From Coptodactyla brooksi (lineage: Eukaryota; Arthropoda; Insecta; Coleoptera; Scarabaeidae): a stretch of 24,828 bases of DNA. The notes beneath the pieces are model-generated. The model did no database searches. It worked only from the letters and a program-made list of their open reading frames with translations, and was not told the DNA's origin. The DNA lies in the NCBI GenBank assembly GCA_033557675.1, contig JAWQRM010000284.1:1-24828 (forward strand), written 5' to 3'. The translations under genes were made by a program, and so were the position numbers. Below, piece by piece: positions 18,852-24,828 of this stretch; position 1 is the first letter of the stretch; the number at the start of each line of letters is the position of its first letter.

Positions 18852-19393
18852 AAATCTAAAAAAAATCTATGAGTTCATGCGAAACTTTTGTTTAGAAGCG
18901 ACTGAAATAACCCCACACTTTATAACGACTCGATTACTGATACACACGATAATGCTAGCTGGCATATGACGGACGAATTAGATGATAACATAGGTCGTAA
19001 TCACATAATGGTACATTGATCTTTTGTCCCGTGTGTCGCATAAAAATAACATTTTGCAAAAAGGAATTAAATTAGTAATATGGAATTCAATATTCGGGAT
19101 ATATAACCATTTCTCCTATCTGTTGCTTTTAAATTCATTAAAAAAATATTTGTACATGTATTGTATATCTGTGTATTTGTATATCTATTTTATTATTTAA
19201 AGAAAATAAGGATAGTTTACTCCATGCAACATCAATAGAGAGATTTTTAAAAAAGAGTAGTAGTTAATATTTAAAATTTTTCAATAACAGTTTTCGTTTT
19301 CGAGATATTGGCGAAAATGTACTTTCTACCCCTAATTTCTAACCATTGTAAATCCCTTCAAAGGTTTTCCCTTCAAACGTCATAACGAAAACA
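18835..19393. other. Spacer of the large inverted repeat
   Basis: AT-rich, with no gene. Its right part (about 19290-19390) contains ACAGTTTTCGTTTTCGAGAT and GTACTTTCTACCCCTAATTT, which resemble the right-arm segment at about 19720-19780 (ACAGTTTTCGTTTTTCAAAT, then ATACTTTTTCCCTCAATTTG) in direct orientation. The repeat family may therefore itself contain tandem sub-units. Confidence 0.55.
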
Positions 19394-19609
19394 AATACTG
19401 TGCTAAATTTCATCAAAATCAGCAAGTAACACCCGCGAAGGAATGAATTTTTATTAGAGCAGTTAACCCCAACCACCCCTAAATATCATAAATGCCTTAT
19501 TTTACCACAAATATCTTATTGTGTAATTAATTTATGATTTTTATTCAAAGTATCCTCGAAATACCTAACAGTTTTATCACATTATTCTTCCGGAAAGAGG
19601 ATATATAAT

Positions 19610-19633
19610 ATCCCCCGTAAGTTCGCGGGGGAT
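19610..19633. other. Perfect GC stem-loop in the right arm
   Basis: ATCCCCCG TAAGTTCG CGGGGGAT is an 8-bp perfect stem with an 8-base loop. The equivalent place in the left arm (about 18595-18618) can form a weaker stem with CCCG/CGGG and two possible G-U pairs. Confidence 0.75.
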
Positions 19634-19688
19634 GCTCTGCGGAGAATAGGAAAAAAAACACGTAACTAATATTTTTAAATGTATTGTA

Positions 19689-19709
19689 GGGGTAGCTTAC
19701 TGCTACCCC
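19689..19709. other. Perfect stem-loop in the right arm
   Basis: GGGGTAGC TTACT GCTACCCC is an 8-bp perfect stem with a 5-base loop. It lies where about 120 bp present in the left arm is missing. Confidence 0.8.
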
Positions 19710-20118
19710 ACATTTCGATGACAGTTTTCGTTTTTCAAATACAAGCGAAGAAATACTTTTTCCCTCAATTTGCAACCCTTATTACTCGCCCAGCAGCTTT
19801 TAGAGCACGTATCAAAAATACATAAACCTTATTTTTGTTCAGTGTATCACTGCATCAAATTGCATCGTAATCAGTGAGTGACAGTTATGACACCTCCTTT
19901 GTAAGTCCTTAGTATCCATTCCTTAGAAGAATTAATAAAAATGGTGATTAAGTTATGTCACACTAGACAATATATCAGATGCCCGTATTTGAGGCAACGT
20001 CGGCTCCAGTTAGAACTCTTCATAGATAGAGGTCCCGGTTTTCCAGAACAAAGCGTCTGGACGTCAGTGTTACTTAGTGAATACAGATCATACTAAATTA
20101 CAGTTAGTCACTGGGTAC

Positions 20119-20142
20119 GAGTGTGTGTGTGTGTGTGTGTGT
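20119..20142. repeat. GT dinucleotide microsatellite
   Basis: About 11 consecutive GT units. Confidence 0.95.
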
Positions 20143-20169
20143 ATGGTAGAGTGTGAGTTTGTCTAATGT

Positions 20170-20202
20170 AATATTGTATAATATCACATTATATACAATA
20201 TT
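20170..20202. other. AT-rich hairpin
   Basis: AATATTGTATAAT faces TTATATACAATATT across a short ATCACA-containing loop, just after the GT microsatellite. AT hairpins of this size do occur by chance in DNA this AT-rich. Confidence 0.6.
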
Positions 20203-20904
20203 GTTTGTATATAATATATAATGTTTAATCCTTAATCCAAGAAATTTTTAAGCTCTTTAAAATCCTGTCATTCTCGACGTGACAAATGAGAACCGTGCTG
20301 TTTGCCTATTTAAGGCAATCGAATAAAACAAAATAAAGAACGTAGGTATGAAATTCGAAGTTTTATTATTTCAGGTGCAGGTATATTCATAAGAATCGTA
20401 ATAAACAAATGTTAGACACCCAATCATTTTTAGCATTGTTAAATTACTAAGAAAAATGTTTAGCTTTATATGAACTATTACAGAAACATAAAGCTTTGGG
20501 GTCTAATACATATTACATTGCTTTCGACAAATTATGACTTTAACTTTGTCAACTGTCTATTAAAAAAATTCCAAAGTAAAGCTATCTTACACAGTTCCAC
20601 AGATAAAATGTTGGTCCCTATTTACAGTTCAATAAATATTAAAATTTGAATTTCGTTAGACCGTAAATCAGTTTAATAAGTTTAGGTTTTAAGGTTAGTG
20701 TTTCAAGAAAATATGCTCTGGTCTAAATAGATAGCTCTTCGTTACAGTATCTTTTTACATTTCTAAATATTGAACAAAGCAACGGAATCTATAAATGGGC
20801 TTTTACTATATAGATTAATAGCTTTAACATTTTCTTTTGACAAAATTTAGTGGCAGACGTAATCTCCAGAATTATTCACTTTGGAAAATCACTTTGGTAT
20901 ATGA

Positions 20905-22050
20905 GGTAGGAACAGCAAAGGAAAAGCTGATACGTTTGCTGGGCATCTTGCTCACGTCTTCTAATTCTATCCGTCTCAAATACCTCATACCTCAATAGAG
21001 GACTCTAAAATAAGCGAGCACCTCGAAACTCCACTTCAACTCGAACTCCCTATGCGATGATTTAAAGAGGAAGAGGTCAGCATATTAATACCAGGCGTAG
21101 ATGTAAACAAAGACGCTGGATATGATCTGATCACCGATGAGATACTGAAACAGCATGGAGAAAAGTGTGTAGGGGTCATTACAATGAAATGCAATGCAAT
21201 AATCGCATTAAATCACTTCCCAAGTCCTGGAAGTCCTGGGAGTATCCTCCCAAATAGAAGGATTCTCGAATTATATTAATTCTCAAACATTGGAAGAAAC
21301 CAGAGGATTTCAATCATAATAAAAAGCCACATGATACCCCGTCACACATTCGGCTTCCGAAATAAACACTCAACAAAAGAGCAAGTTCATCGAGTGACAA
21401 AAGGCATAAGAGATGACTTACAGACAAGAAGATATTGCTCAGCAGCATTGTCGGACATCAGCAAGGCCTCTCCAGAAGAGCTTTCCCTGCAATTCTTGTG
21501 AAATAATAAAATCATTAATAATAAAGTCATCACTTATCTGATAGGCTTTTCCACGTAAAATTCGAGAAAGAATGCACAAATCCACACGAAATTCATTTCA
21601 GTAAACCTCAGGGTAGAGTGCTGGGACTGTTACTCTACCTGATCTACACAGTAGATCTACCAAAGACAACGAAAACAAACGTTGCAAAGTTTGCCGATGA
21701 TACAACCAAGAGGCTGCAAATAGTTAAAAAGCTCAGTCAATTGTACTGGCTGATGGAAGAAGATCCAAATTGAGTATTAACAACAAATATCTCCTGTATA
21801 AAACAATCATTAAACTAACATAAACCGAATACAAAGATTTCAAACGAAGACACTAAGGGTAATAGTGGCAGCTTCATGATGACCTGCAAATACTAATAGT
21901 CAAGGAAGAGATTTCGAGAGGAGTTAGAGATAGAGATAGTTAGATGGGGTAGGGAGTTTCTGGTTAAAGCTACTAAACTAGACTTAGAGAGTATCCAATC
22001 CAACTGACTAAAGAATCTGTCACGTGTGTATCGGAAGAGTGCATTCTTTT
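20905..22050 (+). pseudogene. Jockey-type LINE reverse transcriptase, decayed
   Basis: Family blocks occur in order with deletions and frameshifts: NSKGKADTFAGHLAHVF; HLETPLQLELPMR; then AGYDLITDEILKQHGEKC and NHFP (consensus APGYDLITGEILKxLP). Next are FGFRNKHSTKEQVHRVTKGI with RDDLQTRRYCSAALSDIS, the QFGFRxxHSTxxQ motif. Then VKFEKECTNPHEIHFSKPQG with RVLGLLLYLIYTVDLP (GVPQGSVLGPLLY in the family), and AKFADDTT with the FADD catalytic box at 21690-21701. Last are RFQTKTLRVIVAA and DLQI...VKEEI, the C-terminal FQSKxLRxIxxAPWYV...DLxIPTVxEEI region. The enzyme copies element RNA into DNA at the target site. Missing are the endonuclease domain, much of the fingers/palm between HFP and FGFR, and most sequence between FADD and RFQT. 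Stops and frame changes show it is inactive. Confidence 0.87.
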
Positions 22051-22669
22051 TTCTTCTTAGTTTTTCTGAATAATACAAAATAACTAGCGCTGCGATGTTA
22101 CAAGTTTTATTGAAAAATAAAAAAAATATTATTTTCAAAATTTTAACCAAAATCTAATTTTGTCAATTTAAATCTTATTCAAATTACGCAAGAGTAACAA
22201 GAGCAATCCACATTCAAAGAAAAAACTTCAAGCAAGAAAGGTATCCTGCGACATGTTCCTGCTTTGACCCTTACTTTCTTTTCGATTACTGTCGTAATTT
22301 ATTAGTCTGACTACTCCCATTTAAAATTTTTAATGTAACGTTTTATCCTACAATCTAAATCCATAACCACAGGCTGGTAATACTGTTAATAACACCCGCT
22401 GTTTTATTACAACAAGGAGTATTTTAGTAATGAATTTGTTTCATTTCCTACAGTGTTCTAAGAAAAATATAGTATTAAAATATCGTATTAATTTAGTAGT
22501 TCAATTTAGCAATGTGTGAAGAGAAAACCATTACAAAATCAATACAACTCACATATGCTTAAAAGTTTCGAAGGTTCACTTAAAACTTTTCATTTTAAGC
22601 AAAACCCCCATTTCGATTAACCTAGAAACTACTCGATTTGCATTAATGTGATGACCAAAATGCCGCAAC
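22051..22669. other. AT-rich, no gene recognised
   Basis: No gene or repeat. It may hold the degraded 3' UTR of the Jockey-type copy (AAAATAAAAAAAATATT at about 22113). Confidence 0.5.
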
Positions 22670-23040
22670 GTTCGCTATACATTTGGGCAACTGCACCACG
22701 AAGGTCCCAAAGATCCTCGAGAACTAGTATGCTCCCTTGCCAACTGCCACATTAGCGTAATTCGCCTAACGTCCTGATTAGATGTGAACTGAACGAGATG
22801 GGTGCAGTCCCCGAAACTTATCTTAAGAAACCGTCCTTCAGGTCTTGAGACCTTTGATTCACGCGGTGTCCAGCTGCACGTGTGGACGAGCATGTAGGGA
22901 GTAGTATCCCCTTTCATCCCTATTGGGTGATATCCTTCTGCCCAGGGCGTTATGAATACGTATAAATAAGGAACTTCGGGAACGTATAGGGTCCGAGTCC
23001 CATTCAAAGCCCCTGGAGCCGAAGAATTTTTATGAAGCTC
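22670..23040. other. GC-richer island with an open minus-strand frame
   Basis: Composition is near-balanced in an AT-rich setting. The minus strand is open for 110 codons (22675-23007) and reads segments such as YHPIGMKGDTTPYMLVHTCS and REHTSSRGSLGPSWCSC. I recognise no domain. Another minus-strand frame is also nearly open, which points to low stop density rather than coding. No convincing splice sites, start context or homologous TE. It could be a conserved non-coding element, a lone exon or a TE leader. Confidence 0.4.
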
Positions 23041-23439
23041 TAGTGCACACTACAGGGAGGAGTTTATATAAGAACTTCTAATTTATCCTCAAAAGACAGT
23101 TGAATTGAAATAAAGTAGGATTCTTAATCAAGTTGAAATGCAGATATGCACATAGCACCGAATTTCTGATACTAAAATAGATCATGACACAAAGCTTCCC
23201 AGAAACAAGGTAAGGAGCCATCGTTATAGAGTAGCATGTACAAAATTACACGATTTTAATTAGCAGATAAGGTAATAGAATGCTTATATACTTTTGTTTC
23301 CTACTATTAATGAGATGAAATTGTGTTTAGACAATTAGAATTATAGTACACGAATATTTCGATAATTAGAATATCGGAATAAATGTATATTATAAGACTG
23401 CGCAAATTTCGATACCAACTACGTATTTCAGTTTCTTTC
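23041..23439. other. No gene recognised
   Basis: AT-rich DNA between two GC-richer islands. It contains two similar A/T blocks (CGATAATTAGAATATCGGAA at about 23359 and ATTAGAATTATAG at 23334), probably simple decay. Confidence 0.5.
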
Positions 23440-23760
23440 AAGTTAACCGTCTGAGAAGCGAGATGACGATTTGGTGTACAGAACAAAGTTGCTACCCCAG
23501 CGAAAGTTTGTTACCAAGATTACTCCCTCTGTGTATGGGCAGTAATTAACTGTACGAAACGGTTTTGCAAAGCCCAGCAAATCGATTTCGTCCGAAGTAT
23601 TGCAATCCACTCGCCCCTTTCCAGGGTCCGTTGCGACGTAAACCGTGGAAGCTGTGATGTGGTCTCGCGGTAGGTTTCTATTAACTGGCCTTAAAGATCT
23701 CTTTGAAAGTTTGATAAGCATTCACTGTGACAGGGGGCGCGTGGTTATCACTAAGGGAAT
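23440..23760. other. GC-richer island with an open minus-strand frame
   Basis: A second island about 400 bp further on. The minus strand is open for 92 codons from 23721 to 23443, with segments such as SLRPVNRNLPRDHITASTVY, VATDPGKGRVDCNTSDEI and LVTNFRWGSNFVLYTKSS. The residue mix is protein-like, but I cannot assign a family. If real it would be a single-exon fragment; if not, it is a non-coding element with low stop density. Confidence 0.4.
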
Positions 23761-24049
23761 ATTGTTCAAAAGTATGGCAACTGGTAATCTACTCCTCAAT
23801 AATGGTCTTGAAATATACTTATGCAGTTTATAAATGAATTTTGAGTAATGGTAAATATCAATTTAGCAGACTATTCAAGATTTACGCACAAACAAGTCAA
23901 ATTCTCTTCTTTGGATTCTAAATTGTACTCGGGATTGTCGTTACCTTTATATTATGCTATCTATAATAGGTCCCATTTAAAGCAGTGATTGAATAGCTAC
24001 TTTCTTTTTTAATAGCTACTTTCAGCGAAAACATTATTTCAAGGTCCTT
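23761..24049. other. No gene; short direct repeat
   Basis: AT-rich DNA. AATAGCTACTTTC occurs twice at about 23992-24024, 21 bp apart, just outside the probable 3' end of the next element. Confidence 0.55.
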
Positions 24050-24225
24050 TCAAGGGCAACTTTTTTTTCAAATGGCAACCCTATATTTTCTACAGATCCT
24101 TGTAGACCTTCAAAAAATAAACATTTTGTATTTGAACGGCTTTTTTATTACACGTTCTGCTACAGAGTTAAAGTTCTGCAATGCACATTTTGTTTAAATC
24201 TAATATCAGCCCTGATTTGAGAATC
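24050..24225 (-). mobile_element. Probable 3' untranslated/terminal part of the DD41D element
   Basis: On the minus strand, after the transposase stop, an AT-rich tail runs through AAATGTTTATTTTTTGAAGG to a short conserved-looking end AGGGTTGCCATTTGAAAAAA near 24060. I infer the element's terminus lies there. The partner terminus would be outside the window. Confidence 0.4.
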
Positions 24226-24828
24226 TTATGGAAGCAAATGTTCAAAAAGATATCCTTCCTGTTCCAAACACGTCTCAATTCTTAGTTGAAAACAATTGTT
24301 TACTCGGCGTGATATCTCCCCGTTTATCAATTGACACGCATTTACAATTTTTCTTTTCATGTCGTCAGCAGTTGTTGCTACGTCTGCACAAGCTTTGTCC
24401 TTTAAAAAACCCACAGAAAAAGATCTGGTGAGGTCAGATCAGATGATTTAGGAGGCCAGTTCACTAGACTGCGACGTCTAATCCATTGATCTGAATACAC
24501 TTCATCTAGAACCTCACGAGCCATCCTAGAAAAATGGGCTGCACAGCTGTCATGCTGATACCAGATCTTCTGATATCAAGTGAAACGTTTTCCAACAATT
24601 ACGGAAGGTCATCGCGCAAAAAATTGCAGTAAATTTCTCCATTCATGTTTCCTACAATGAAGAAAGGTCCAATTAAGTACTCCCCAATAATATCACACCA
24701 CACGTTCACTAGCCATGGTCTTTGATTCTCAACTTCTCTGCACCAGTGTGGGTTTACAGTTTGCTCCAATAATGCAAATTATGGCGATTCACTGCACCAA
24801 TGTGGATTCGTCCGAAAATACCATATGG
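24226..24828 (-). pseudogene. Mariner-superfamily (DD41D-spaced) transposase, C-terminal part
   Basis: The minus strand enters from the right window edge with VFSDE, first Asp at 24810-24812. It continues, in shifting frames, with NRHNLHYW, then NPHWCREVENQRPW, NVWCDIIGEYLIGPFFI and GNMNGEIYCNFL. QHDSCAAHFS follows (second Asp at 24549-24551), then WPPKSSDLTSPDLFLW (third Asp at 24423-24425), and the frame ends ETCLEQEGYLFEHLLP with a stop at 24226-24228. The second and third Asp are in one frame with 41 residues between them, the DD41D spacing of rosa/VISITOR-type mariner relatives. The N-terminal DNA-binding domain lies beyond the window. Several stops and at least two frame changes between the first and second Asp make it inactive as read, although all three Asp codons survive. 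WPARSPDLTSPDFFLWG is the usual family motif. A TAA interrupts the frame at the WGxxK region. Confidence 0.87.

Larger units (their letters stand above)
19394..19892 (-). repeat. Right arm of the large inverted repeat
   Basis: It is the reverse-complement copy of 18218-18834 with an estimated 75-80% identity over shared blocks, and is about 120 bp shorter because the left arm's central segment is absent. In its place is a short perfect hairpin (19689-19709). It ends at GTTATGAC opposite the left arm's GTCACAAC. Confidence 0.88.
19893..20904. other. No gene recognised; microsatellite and AT hairpin
   Basis: About 1 kb of AT-rich DNA without a supported gene. It includes a GT microsatellite and an AT-rich hairpin, listed separately. 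Confidence 0.6.

Noticed and set aside
18383..19775. Two frames sharing the peptide NTFKNISYVFF on opposite strands, suggesting a small gene family.
   Set aside because: Both fall in the arms of the inverted repeat. The shared peptide is the translation of one repeated DNA block and the rest of the frames differ.
1..24828. CRISPR arrays, operons, ribosome binding sites, tRNA or rRNA genes.
   Set aside because: No short regularly spaced repeats with unique spacers, no clustered co-directional genes, and no cloverleaf or rRNA core motifs seen on either strand; all signals are eukaryotic TE remnants.

Overview
The window looks like AT-rich nuclear DNA from an arthropod, most likely an insect. 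The evidence is that every recognisable coding remnant is a eukaryotic transposable element (TE) of a type common in insects: a Jockey-type non-LTR retrotransposon, a pogo/Tigger-like transposase, a mariner-superfamily transposase with DD41D spacing, an IS630/Tc1-like DDE_3 transposase, a hAT/ZMYM1-like transposase, and the C-terminal ends of two other LINEs. There is no intact host gene, rRNA or tRNA that I can support, and nothing looks prokaryotic. The insect order cannot be fixed from this stretch.

Layout, left to right. 187-889: an inverted pair of ~90-bp repeats enclosing a TA microsatellite. 1590-2185 (-): hAT/ZMYM1-like remnant. 2570-2860: GC/CpG-rich island. 2860-5900: long AT-rich stretch with nothing recognised. 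5930-6360 (+): 3' end of a 5'-truncated LINE, then a pyrimidine-rich simple sequence. 6864-7180 (-): an unrecognised hydrophilic ORF. 7990-8641 (+): IS630/Tc1-like DDE_3 remnant with its catalytic core deleted. 9146-11105 (-): pogo/Tigger-like element with faint terminal repeats, a Ser/Thr/Pro repeat tail and a Cys-rich finger-like end. 11110-15480: no genes, but two GC-rich islands (12320-12430 and 13480-13830). 15487-16255: three tandem copies of a ~270-280-bp repeat. 16448-16737: a direct repeat pair. 17125-17500 (-): LINE C-terminal fragment. 17700-18010: GC-richer island. 18218-19892: a large inverted repeat with arms of ~617 and ~499 bp around a ~560-bp spacer. 20905-22050 (+): decayed Jockey-type reverse transcriptase. 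22670-23040 and 23440-23760: two more GC-richer islands, each with an open minus-strand frame. 24050-24828 (-): C-terminal part of a DD41D transposase, cut by the window edge.

Nothing here forms an operon or pathway. The window reads as intergenic or intronic DNA that collected insertions from at least seven TE families, all broken by stops, frameshifts and deletions. What the TEs do not explain is the set of GC/CpG-rich islands, which could be conserved non-coding elements, and the large inverted repeat, whose transcript could fold into long double-stranded RNA. I found no convincing new protein-coding system.
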